The translations under genes were made by a program, and so were the position numbers. A stretch of 64,000 bases of DNA from an uncultured Porphyromonadaceae bacterium (GTDB taxonomy: Bacteria; Bacteroidota; Bacteroidia; Bacteroidales; Barnesiellaceae), in the NCBI GenBank assembly GCA_900538555.1, contig UPYI01000017.1, forward strand, positions 1-64,000. The letters run 5' to 3'. Positions within the stretch are counted from its first letter, which is position 1, and every line of letters starts with the position of its first letter. The notes under the pieces are model-generated. The model was not told where the DNA came from, made no database searches, and worked only from the letters and a program-made list of their open reading frames with translations. Shown piece by piece: positions 26,325 through 33,853 of this stretch.

Positions 26325-27365
26325 TTAACAGATACGGGGCAACTGCTCGCCGCTCATCATCTCCAATACCCGTGTCTGCCCCAACGGCAACCGCAATTCC
26401 ACGCACGATCCCGTATCGGACGTAACCGATCCGATGCAGGCAGCAAGCCGCCCGTGCGGACTGTTGCGGATAATCGACAAAGCCTGTTCGGCACTTTGCT
26501 TAGCCACGACAATGAGCAATACGCCTTCATTCGCCATACCGAGCGGATCGATTCCCAACAGATCGCAGGCTGCCGCCACCGGATCGCTGATAGGGATAGC
26601 CTCCTCGTCGATCGTAATCGTAACTCCGGTATCTTCCGCCACTTCGTTCAACGTCGCCGACAGACCGCCCCGGGTCGGATCGCGCATAAACCGGACACCG
26701 GGAACACCGCCCAACAGATTCGAGACCAACCGGGTCAATGCAGCGGTATCGCTCTGTATGATAGATTCGAAACCCAAGTTTTCCCGGGCAGAGAGTACAC
26801 TCGTTCCGTGATTGCCGATTTCTCCCGTAACCAGTACCACATCGCCTTTGCGAATCTGCGACAGACCGATATGGATGCCATCGGGAATAATACCGATACC
26901 GGAAGTGTTGATATAGATCTGGTCGCCTTTGCCGCGTTCCACCACTTTCGTATCGCCGGTGACGATCGACACTCCCGCCCTTGCCGCCGCCAGACGCATG
27001 GATTCGACAATCCGCCGGAGAGTCTCGATCGGAAATCCTTCTTCCAAAATAAATCCGGCGGAAAGATAGAGAGGCGTGGCTCCACTGCAAAGCAAATCAT
27101 TCACCGTACCGTTTACCGCAAGGTCTCCTATATCGCCGCCGGGGAAAAAAATCGGATCGACCACAAACGAATCGGTAGTAAAAGCAATACGGGCATTTTG
27201 TACCGATAATATCGTGGCATCGTGATTCTGGTTCAACAGCGGATTACCGAATGCCGGACGAAATATCTCCTCGATAAGCCGCCGTGTCATTCTGCCTCCG
27301 CCCCCATGGCCGGAGACAATCTCATCTTGTTTCTTCTCCGTAACCGGACACTGCAACACTTCCAT
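26325..27365 (-). CDS. hypE: Hydrogenase maturation protein HypE
   Basis: 346 residues from the ATG at 27365; the longer open frame runs into hypD. PurM-like ATP-binding fold with SGHGGGGRMT near the start, DSFVVDPIFFPGGDIG, and GDTKVVERGKGD. The C-terminus is PRIC, the invariant terminal cysteine that HypF carbamoylates and that is then dehydrated to thiocyanate, the source of the active-site CN ligands. It starts 2 bases after the hypD stop and is followed after 20 bases by hyaA, so maturation and structural genes share a transcript. Confidence 0.96.
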   Translation of the reverse strand: MEVLQCPVTEKKQDEIVSGHGGGGRMTRRLIEEIFRPAFGNPLLNQNHDATILSVQNARIAFTTDSFVVDPIFFPGGDIGDLAVNGTVNDLLCSGATPLYLSAGFILEEGFPIETLRRIVESMRLAAARAGVSIVTGDTKVVERGKGDQIYINTSGIGIIPDGIHIGLSQIRKGDVVLVTGEIGNHGTSVLSARENLGFESIIQSDTAALTRLVSNLLGGVPGVRFMRDPTRGGLSATLNEVAEDTGVTITIDEEAIPISDPVAAACDLLGIDPLGMANEGVLLIVVAKQSAEQALSIIRNSPHGRLAACIGSVTSDTGSCVELRLPLGQTRVLEMMSGEQLPRIC

Positions 27366-27367
27366 AG

Positions 27368-28456
27368 TTATATTTTTTGATGATAGCGATAATATGCCGC
27401 ACAGACACCTTCGGATGAGACCATCGACGGTCCGACCGGATGATCGGGAGTACACTCCGCCCCGAAGCAAAGACAATCGGGAGGTGCAGCCATTCCCCGC
27501 ATAATATCGCCCGACCGGCACGGCGTATGGGTTTCCGTCTGTCCGACGGTAAGATGGAAACGATCGACCGCATCATATTGTTCATACTCCGGACGCAACC
27601 GCAAACCGCTTTCCGCGATGTATCCCAACCCGCGCCACCGCGCACCAGAAGGCTCGAAAAACTGAATTACAGCGGCTTGTGCCGGCTTATTCCCCAATGG
27701 ATGCACCACCCGGCGATAGGCATTCACCGCCCGAAAGTCGCCGCGCCGCGCCATACTCACAACCCGATAAATGCCATACAGCAGATCGACAGGTTCGAAA
27801 CCGGTCGCCGCAACCGGAATCCGGATCGTTTCCGCCAGCCGGTCGTAGTCGGAAAGTCCCGTAACGGCACAGACATGCCCCGCAGCCAGCAAGGCATCGG
27901 GACGTGCTGCCGGATCAGCCGCAAGCCAGCCGATCACCGAAGGCAACGTGAACAAAGCGGTCAGCAGAGAGAAATTTTTCAACCGCCTGCGGCACACTTC
28001 GTTCATCAGCAAAGCATATACGGGAGCGGTAGTTTCAAAACCGATCGCAAAAAACACAACCTCTTTCGACGGATTTTCTTCGGCAATACGCAACGTGTCG
28101 AAAGGGGCATAGAGCATCCGAACATCCGCACCGCGCGATTTGGCAAGCAACAACGAACCGGCATTACCGGGAACACGCATCATATCGCCGAACGTGCAGA
28201 ATATCGTATCGGGACGATACGCCAGCTCCACTGCCTGATCGACAACCGATGCCGGAGTCACGCAGACCGGACAACCCGGACCGTGAACCATTTCGATACC
28301 GGAAGGCAACAGCTCTTCCAAGCGATACCGCGACAAAGCATGCGTCTGTCCGCCACACACCTCCATGATACGCAACGGGCGGGTGTATTCTGCTGCGATC
28401 GCCTGCACCAGCATCCGCTGGGTATCGGCATCACGGAAACGACGGTCAATAGACAT
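27368..28456 (-). CDS. hypD: Hydrogenase maturation protein HypD
   Basis: 362 residues from the ATG at 28456. It is the [4Fe-4S] scaffold that, with HypC, assembles the Fe(CN)2CO unit. Family motifs are MEVCGGQTHALSRYRL near residue 31, MVHGPGCPVCVTP near 58, IGFETTAPV near 150 and GFEPVDLL near 225. The C-terminal cysteines CLCFGAEC bind the cluster. It overlaps the hypC end by 11 bases, which supports the chosen start and translational coupling of the two partners. Confidence 0.95.
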   Translation of the reverse strand: MSIDRRFRDADTQRMLVQAIAAEYTRPLRIMEVCGGQTHALSRYRLEELLPSGIEMVHGPGCPVCVTPASVVDQAVELAYRPDTIFCTFGDMMRVPGNAGSLLLAKSRGADVRMLYAPFDTLRIAEENPSKEVVFFAIGFETTAPVYALLMNEVCRRRLKNFSLLTALFTLPSVIGWLAADPAARPDALLAAGHVCAVTGLSDYDRLAETIRIPVAATGFEPVDLLYGIYRVVSMARRGDFRAVNAYRRVVHPLGNKPAQAAVIQFFEPSGARWRGLGYIAESGLRLRPEYEQYDAVDRFHLTVGQTETHTPCRSGDIMRGMAAPPDCLCFGAECTPDHPVGPSMVSSEGVCAAYYRYHQKI

Positions 28457-28697
28457 CTGCCACCTCCTCCCGGGCATGAGAGGCAAGCAACTCGAAATCG
28501 TGCAGCGTCTCTTCCGCCTCCCGCGCATCCATGCGGGTAAGGGCGACACCGGCATGCGCCAGTATATAATCGTTCTCTTCCACATCCACCCATTCGACAC
28601 ATATATCACGACACACGCCGCCAAAATCGACCGTCGCCATCCGGGGCGAAAGAGTACGGTCGATACGGACAATCTTTCCGGGTACAGCCAAACACAT
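28446..28697 (-). CDS. hypC: Hydrogenase maturation chaperone HypC
   Basis: 83 residues starting MCLAVPGK at 28697. The Cys after the initiator Met is the residue that binds the Fe unit and the large-subunit precursor, so this start is fixed by function even though an open frame extends further upstream. VDFGGVCRDICVEW is a Cys-rich variation of the small beta-barrel core. First gene of the minus-strand hyp-hya operon; its start is 71 bases from the divergent hypF start. Confidence 0.95.
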   Translation of the reverse strand: MCLAVPGKIVRIDRTLSPRMATVDFGGVCRDICVEWVDVEENDYILAHAGVALTRMDAREAEETLHDFELLASHAREEVADVY

Positions 28698-28767
28698 AAT
28701 TTTCGTTTTTTTCTTTTCTGAACAATTTTTCAATACTCTTTGTTTACTCCCAAACAGATCTTTCCCC
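28698..28767. promoter_or_regulatory. Divergent promoter region of the hydrogenase locus
   Basis: Only 70 bases separate the hypC and hypF starts, so both operons must be controlled here. On the plus strand TACTCTTTG at 28734-28742 is a one-base-longer variant of the TAnnTTTG box. No convincing box is seen for the minus strand. A shared operator is likely but not identified. Confidence 0.4.
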
Positions 28768-31038
28768 ATGAACGAATATCATATCCACATAGCGGGTTTG
28801 GTACAGGGCGTAGGGTTCCGCCCCTACGTCTATCGGATTGCCACGGAAATGGGCTTACGAGGATATGTGGACAACCGCAACGACGGAGTGTCTATCGTTC
28901 TGCAATCGTCGCCCGACGAAAAAGAGAGATTTCTGAAACGGCTCGAACTCGAACATCCGCCGGTCTCGGTCATCGAACAGATCGAAAGCACGGAACGGCA
29001 GGCGGAAAGTCCGTTCCGGGAGTTTTTCATCGCACCCAGCCGAACGACCGGCGACGAAATCACCCGCATAAGTCCCGATATTGCGATTTGTGAAGAATGC
29101 CTTGCCGACCGGAAGCGGCAGCCGCACCGGCTCAACTATCCGTTCATCAACTGCACGCATTGCGGTCCGCGCTTCTCCATTATCCGTCGCCTGCCGTACG
29201 ACCGGCAAACGACCACCATGTCGCCATTCGTCCTATGCGAACGGTGCAGAGAAGAATACAACAATATACGCGACCGGCGTTTCCATGCACAACCGGTGGC
29301 TTGTACATATTGCGGACCGCATTACACGCTACATACCGCAAACGGTGAGACGGAAGAACGGTACGAACGTATCGTCGCCCTTCTGACAGCGTGTCTTGCC
29401 CGGGGCGGTATTGCCGCCGTAAAAGGGTGCGGAGGATACAATCTGCTTTGCGATGCCACCGATACCGATGCCATAGCACGCCTCCGCGAAATCAAAAGCC
29501 GATACCGCAAACCGTTCGCCGTGATGTTCCCCGACGAAAACAGTGTGCGACGATATGCCGATGTTTCCGGACAGGAAGCCGAAATGCTCCGCTCCTGGCG
29601 ACGTCCTATCGTCCTGCTGCGTTGCCACACATCACTACCGGCAATTCCGGACGGGTATCGTTCTATCGGAGCCATACTTCCTTATATGGCACTTCACTAC
29701 GACCTGTTCGACAACGGGTCGCCGTTGCAGGCTCTTGTTTTCACCAGTGCCAACCGAAACGGCGAACCGATCGTAACCGACGACGGAAAAGCGCAAAAAC
29801 TGTTCGGTCAGAAATGCGATCTCTTCGTGTCGTACAACCGGGAAATCTACCAACGTTCCGACGATTCGATCGTACGTATGAGCGGCGGTGCATGCCGGGT
29901 AATCCGCCGTTCCCGCGGATACACCCCCGAAGCGACAGAATGCCGTCATCGCACGGAAGGGATTCTGGCTGTCGGAGCCGACAGCACCTCATCGCCGGCT
30001 ATCGGAAAAGGACGGCAGATCATCGCCGCTCAATATCTCGGATCGCTCCGCTATCGCGCGGTCAGGGACTCATTCGGACAAACCGTCGAACGATTCGCCC
30101 AATTGTTCCGATTCGTTCCCCGACAGATTATATGCGATGCCCATCCGGGATACTACTCGACCGAATGGGCGGAGACTTTCGCCCGGCAACTCGACATACC
30201 GCTACTGCGCGTACAGCATCATCATGCCCATGCCGTCGCCGTAATGGTAGAACACGGTATCGACGAAGAGACCGCCGCACTCTGCCTCGACGGCACAGGC
30301 TACGGCGAGGACGGCACGATATGGGGCGGAGAACTATTGCTCTGCGAGCGAAGCCGGTACACCCGGCTATCGCACCAACCTTGCCTGCCGATGCCCGGAG
30401 GCGAAGCTGCGGTACGCGAACCGTGGCGAATGGCACTGGCATTGTATCACTCGGCTTTCGGAAAAGATCGTCCCCTGCCCGAACCATTCGGCAAACGGAT
30501 CGGACATACCCGTCAAGAAATCATCTACCGAATGATCGAACAACGCATCAATGCGCCGTTCAGTTCGGGAGCAGGCAGACTGTTCGACGCTGTCGCGTCT
30601 TTACTGGGTATTGCCGACGAAAACAGCTATCAAGGAGAAGCCCCCATGCTGCTGGAACAAATTGCCGACCGGGATGCCCGGCGGTGTTACCCGATCGACA
30701 AAAACAACCCGCTCGACCTAAGGCTACCCACAGAAGCCCTGCTCGACGACCTGAAACGAGGAATTGCCGTACCCGTCATTGCCGCCGCATTTCACCAGAC
30801 TTTCGCCGCCCAATGGTGTGCGGAGATCTGTCGGAAAATACCGGCACGGAACAGACGAAACATAATCCTGACCGGAGGCGTAATGCAAAACCGGCTTCTC
30901 GTCGAAGAACTGCTCCGGCTCTTGCGACAGAACGGGTTCCAGCCCATCCTGTCCCGAACCGTTCCTTGCAACGATGCCGGAATATCCGTCGGACAGATCG
31001 GCATCGCCGCTGCCCGAAATCATATACAATCTTTATAA
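28768..31038 (+). CDS. hypF: Carbamoyltransferase HypF
   Basis: 756 residues, normal for the family. Acylphosphatase-like domain first (IAGLVQGVGFRPYVYRIA, residues 8-25). Two zinc-binding segments follow: CEEC...CTHC and CERC...CTYC at about 108-185. A YrdC-like domain comes next (KGCGGYNLLCDA, RKPFAVMFPD), then a Kae1-like carbamoyltransferase domain with HHHAHAVAVMVEHG near 485 and CLDGTGYGEDG. It makes carbamoyl-AMP from carbamoyl phosphate and ATP and transfers it to the HypE cysteine. It heads the divergent hypF-hypA-hypB-methyltransferase operon. Confidence 0.97.
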   Translation: MNEYHIHIAGLVQGVGFRPYVYRIATEMGLRGYVDNRNDGVSIVLQSSPDEKERFLKRLELEHPPVSVIEQIESTERQAESPFREFFIAPSRTTGDEITRISPDIAICEECLADRKRQPHRLNYPFINCTHCGPRFSIIRRLPYDRQTTTMSPFVLCERCREEYNNIRDRRFHAQPVACTYCGPHYTLHTANGETEERYERIVALLTACLARGGIAAVKGCGGYNLLCDATDTDAIARLREIKSRYRKPFAVMFPDENSVRRYADVSGQEAEMLRSWRRPIVLLRCHTSLPAIPDGYRSIGAILPYMALHYDLFDNGSPLQALVFTSANRNGEPIVTDDGKAQKLFGQKCDLFVSYNREIYQRSDDSIVRMSGGACRVIRRSRGYTPEATECRHRTEGILAVGADSTSSPAIGKGRQIIAAQYLGSLRYRAVRDSFGQTVERFAQLFRFVPRQIICDAHPGYYSTEWAETFARQLDIPLLRVQHHHAHAVAVMVEHGIDEETAALCLDGTGYGEDGTIWGGELLLCERSRYTRLSHQPCLPMPGGEAAVREPWRMALALYHSAFGKDRPLPEPFGKRIGHTRQEIIYRMIEQRINAPFSSGAGRLFDAVASLLGIADENSYQGEAPMLLEQIADRDARRCYPIDKNNPLDLRLPTEALLDDLKRGIAVPVIAAAFHQTFAAQWCAEICRKIPARNRRNIILTGGVMQNRLLVEELLRLLRQNGFQPILSRTVPCNDAGISVGQIGIAAARNHIQSL

Positions 31039-31049
31039 AAAAATATATT

Positions 31050-31394
31050 ATGCATGAACTTTCTTTGGCATACAGCATTTTAGAAATCGTCGAAAGCGAA
31101 CGGGAACGGCGCGGCGGGAAACGGATAACAACCATAGAACTGGAAGTAGGCAAATTAGCCGGCATAGACTGCAATTCACTATGCTTCTGTATCCGTACCC
31201 TGCTGTCGCACACCGCTTCGCCCGATGCCGAGATCGACATCGCCGCCGACATCCCGCAAGCCCGATGCCGGAAATGCGGGAGCAAATTCGTTCCCGAAAC
31301 CTGGTTCGACTCCTGCCCTGCCTGCGGAAGCCACGACCGGGAAATCGACCACGGAACGGAATTTCGCATACGGGCAATCCGTATCGAAAAATAA
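31050..31394 (+). CDS. hypA: Hydrogenase nickel incorporation protein HypA
   Basis: 114 residues from the ATG at 31050; the much longer open frame upstream is antiparallel noise over hypF. MHELSLA has the N-terminal His2 that binds nickel. The zinc domain is CRKCGSKF...CPACGS near 74-96. HypA with HypB delivers nickel to the HyaB precursor. It starts 11 bases after hypF and 51 bases before hypB. Confidence 0.96.
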   Translation: MHELSLAYSILEIVESERERRGGKRITTIELEVGKLAGIDCNSLCFCIRTLLSHTASPDAEIDIAADIPQARCRKCGSKFVPETWFDSCPACGSHDREIDHGTEFRIRAIRIEK

Positions 31395-31445
31395 ATCATA
31401 GAAACCACCTCCTCCAAAATAGAATAAACCTCAAAAGACAACATT

Positions 31446-32216
31446 ATGTGTACTACTTGCGGATGCGGCTCACACACCACGAGCCATGACGAAATGCACC
31501 GAAAAGGCATCGAACACAGCCACAGCGACGAACGGGCGGAGATAGAACAAGAAATACTCTCGGCAAACCGCCGTACCGCCCTGCTCAATCTGAACTACTG
31601 GAACGAACGGAAATGTTTTGCATTGAACATAGTCAGTTCCCCCGGTTCAGGTAAAACCACTTTGCTGGAACGCACGGTGGAACGACTGAAAGACCGCTGC
31701 CCGATCGTTGTAATAGAGGGTGACCAGCATACCGCCCGCGATGCGGAACGCATCAGACGGTTAGGAATCCCCGCTATACAGATCAACACACAAAACGGTT
31801 GTCATCTGGATGCCCGAATGATTCACGAAGTAGTCGATACGCTACCTATGCAACCGGGCACTCTCGTCTTCATCGAAAACGTGGGCAACCTCGTCTGCCC
31901 TGCCCTGTTCGATTTGGGAGAGCACGCACGGGCTGTCGTAGTGAGTGTCACCGAAGGCGATGACAAACCGTTGAAATATCCGTATATTTTCGCCGGTGCC
32001 GACCTCTGCATCATCAACAAAATCGACCTGCTGCCCTATGTCGAAAGCGACATCGAGCAATTGAAAGAGAATGTACTGAAAATCAATCCGGAAATACGGT
32101 TTTTCGAAATCTCCGCTTCCCAAAATCAAGGTATAGACGAATGGTGCGACTACTTGCTGTCGCTACTGCCCGTACACGACACGACCGAGTCCCTGCCGGA
32201 GGAGGGCGTACAATGA
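31446..32216 (+). CDS. hypB: Hydrogenase nickel incorporation GTPase HypB
   Basis: 256 residues. The N-terminus MCTTCGCGSHTTSH contains the CxxCGC high-affinity nickel site; there is only a modest His content and no long poly-His store. The GTPase domain has P-loop SSPGSGKTT near residue 63, EGDQHTARDA, IENVGNLVCPA (metal-site Cys) and NKIDLLPY. It dimerises with GTP and releases nickel to HypA and the hydrogenase. The stop overlaps the start of the methyltransferase gene by 4 bases (ATGA). Confidence 0.97.
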   Translation: MCTTCGCGSHTTSHDEMHRKGIEHSHSDERAEIEQEILSANRRTALLNLNYWNERKCFALNIVSSPGSGKTTLLERTVERLKDRCPIVVIEGDQHTARDAERIRRLGIPAIQINTQNGCHLDARMIHEVVDTLPMQPGTLVFIENVGNLVCPALFDLGEHARAVVVSVTEGDDKPLKYPYIFAGADLCIINKIDLLPYVESDIEQLKENVLKINPEIRFFEISASQNQGIDEWCDYLLSLLPVHDTTESLPEEGVQ

Positions 32217-32854
32217 ATTTTTTCGACGAAATGGCTGAAATCTGGGACAGTCGCAACCGGTATGATGTACGCCAGATCCGGTTTCTGCTCTCTCTGATAC
32301 CGTTAATGCCCGGTAGTTCGGTTCTGGACATCGGTACAGGAACCGGTGTCCTGCTACCGTTCATCCGGGAACGAATCGGACAAAAAGGGATCATCACCGC
32401 CGTAGACAGTTCGCCGCGTATGCTTGCATGCGCCTCACGCAGAATGGCCGCCGATACCCGGGTCAGATTCATCGAAGCCAATGTCGAACGCGATATCCTC
32501 GACGGAAAATACGATGCGATTATTCTCTATTCCGTTTTCCCGCATCTGCGCTATCCGACCGATACGGTGAAACAACTGATCCGCTACAATCTGAAACCGA
32601 AAGGGTTCCTGCTGATCGCCCACTCCGACAGCCGCGAATCACTGAACCGCGTCCACGAACGGGTACGGGAACGTGTTTATTCCGCCCGCCTGCTCCCTAT
32701 ACAGGAACAGGCGGAACGATTCCGGAATGCAGGTCTGAACGTAACGGCTTGCGACGAAAGCGATTCGTTCTATTATCTTGTATGCAACAGTACAATCCAT
32801 CCATCGCCGTTTGTTTCCAATAAAAAAGTTCAACCGGCAGATTGTCGTTTTTGA
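32213..32854 (+). CDS. Class I SAM-dependent methyltransferase, coupled to hypB
   Basis: 213 residues from the ATG at 32213, which overlaps the hypB stop. SAM-binding motif I is VLDIGTGTGVLLPF near residue 34, followed by ITAVDSSPRML and FIEANVERD; the post-motif region YSVFPHLRYP is typical of Methyltransf_11/25 proteins. The substrate is unknown. Its tight link to hypF-hypA-hypB suggests a role with metal or cofactor handling, though such linkage can be incidental. The last 15 residues are basic and unusual. Confidence 0.85.
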   Translation: MNFFDEMAEIWDSRNRYDVRQIRFLLSLIPLMPGSSVLDIGTGTGVLLPFIRERIGQKGIITAVDSSPRMLACASRRMAADTRVRFIEANVERDILDGKYDAIILYSVFPHLRYPTDTVKQLIRYNLKPKGFLLIAHSDSRESLNRVHERVRERVYSARLLPIQEQAERFRNAGLNVTACDESDSFYYLVCNSTIHPSPFVSNKKVQPADCRF

Positions 32855-32928
32855 AACCGAAAAAGGTTTCTTTCCCGATCCTTGAAAAATATTTTCGGTA
32901 AATACCGGCGGGACGATAAAAAAATTTC

Positions 32929-32936
32929 TATTTTTG
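32929..32936 (+). promoter_or_regulatory. -7 promoter element of the SPOR lipoprotein gene
   Basis: TATTTTTG matches TAnnTTTG about 100 bases before the gene at 33036. No good -33 TTTG is seen at the right distance. Confidence 0.4.
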
Positions 32937-33035
32937 TATTTTACAATGGCGGATCGGCTCTTCCGGTCGAAAGAGAAAAAAGAAGCCTTTCCGACACGAT
33001 TTACTCTAAATAGAAAACTAAATAAACATTGTCTC

Positions 33036-33494
33036 ATGAAGAAATACGTAGTTTGGAGCTTCGCTCTGCTTTTAGCATTCGGTATCAGTTCTTGCAAATC
33101 GAGCCAAGACGCTTACAAAGCCGCTTACGAAAAGGCTCAGGAAAACTCGTCGCCCGATAGCACACCCGTTACTATCGGCGAACCGGAAAAAGCGGAGACT
33201 CCCGCAGTCAATGATCGTCCGGTTACCGTCCGCAACGAAAAGATAAATGCAGTAGACGGCACTTCGCAACTTCGGGAATTTAATGTAATCATCGGTAGTT
33301 TCAGACAAAAAATCAATGCAACCAGCCTTTGCGAACGCATGGTGAAAGAGGGCTACCCCGCCATACTGGCTCAAAATGCCGACGGTATGTTCCGGGTGGT
33401 AGCTTGCAGCTTCGATACTCGCGAAGAAGCTGTAAAAGCCCGCGAGCAATTGAAGGCATCGTTCCCCGACGCTTGGTTGCTGATCAACCGATAA
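33036..33494 (+). CDS. SPOR-domain lipoprotein
   Basis: 152 residues from the ATG at 33036; the longer frame adds a non-signal N-terminus that would hide the lipobox. MKKYVVWSFALLLAFGISSC ends at the lipidated Cys. A Pro/Glu/Thr-rich linker leads to a C-terminal SPOR domain of about 70 residues (FNVIIGSFRQKINA, ILAQNADGMFRVVA, AWLLINR). SPOR domains bind denuded peptidoglycan glycans at division sites. Such small SPOR lipoproteins are common in Bacteroidota. A strong hairpin terminator follows. Confidence 0.88.
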   Translation: MKKYVVWSFALLLAFGISSCKSSQDAYKAAYEKAQENSSPDSTPVTIGEPEKAETPAVNDRPVTVRNEKINAVDGTSQLREFNVIIGSFRQKINATSLCERMVKEGYPAILAQNADGMFRVVACSFDTREEAVKAREQLKASFPDAWLLINR

Positions 33495-33512
33495 GACGGA
33501 ACAGGTACACAG

Positions 33513-33590
33513 AATCGGGACGTGATACAGGCCGGTCGTATCGTTTTGCATCGAACGATATATCCGGATTGTGCCACATCCCGATTTTTT
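33513..33590 (+). terminator. Terminator after the SPOR lipoprotein gene
   Basis: Outer arms AATCGGGACGTG (33513) and CACATCCCGATT (ending 33585) enclose inner arms around CGTATCGTT / AACGATAT, followed by TTTTTTA. The remainder of the 359-base gap to 33853 holds the next gene's promoter and leader only. Confidence 0.75.
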
Positions 33591-33707
33591 ATTTTTAATT
33601 GATACCATCAAAGCCATAACGCAATCAAATCGCCACATAAATGCCGAATAAATATTCAAAATAGAAAAAATTACACACTTTTTTTATTCGAATAAAATAT
33701 TATTATC

Positions 33708-33715
33708 TATATTTG
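33708..33715 (+). promoter_or_regulatory. -7 promoter element of the large surface-protein gene
   Basis: TATATTTG matches TAnnTTTG in a very AT-rich stretch and would give a leader of about 130 bases before the ATG at 33854. A -33 TTTG is not clear. Confidence 0.45.
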
Positions 33716-33853
33716 TGCTGAAACGTTTACCATTTTCGTGCATTCGCAATAGAATTTCTTCGATTACCATTGCTGTATGTGCTCCGTAAAAAGATAAAAC
33801 AGTGTTCTGAGGCAAAAAACAGGATTTCTCAATTCATTAAAAAACATAAGCGT

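Noticed and set aside
29391..31394. 667-codon frame covering hypF and hypA
   Set aside because: Only its last 115 codons are real (hypA from 31050); the upstream part is an out-of-frame reading of hypF.
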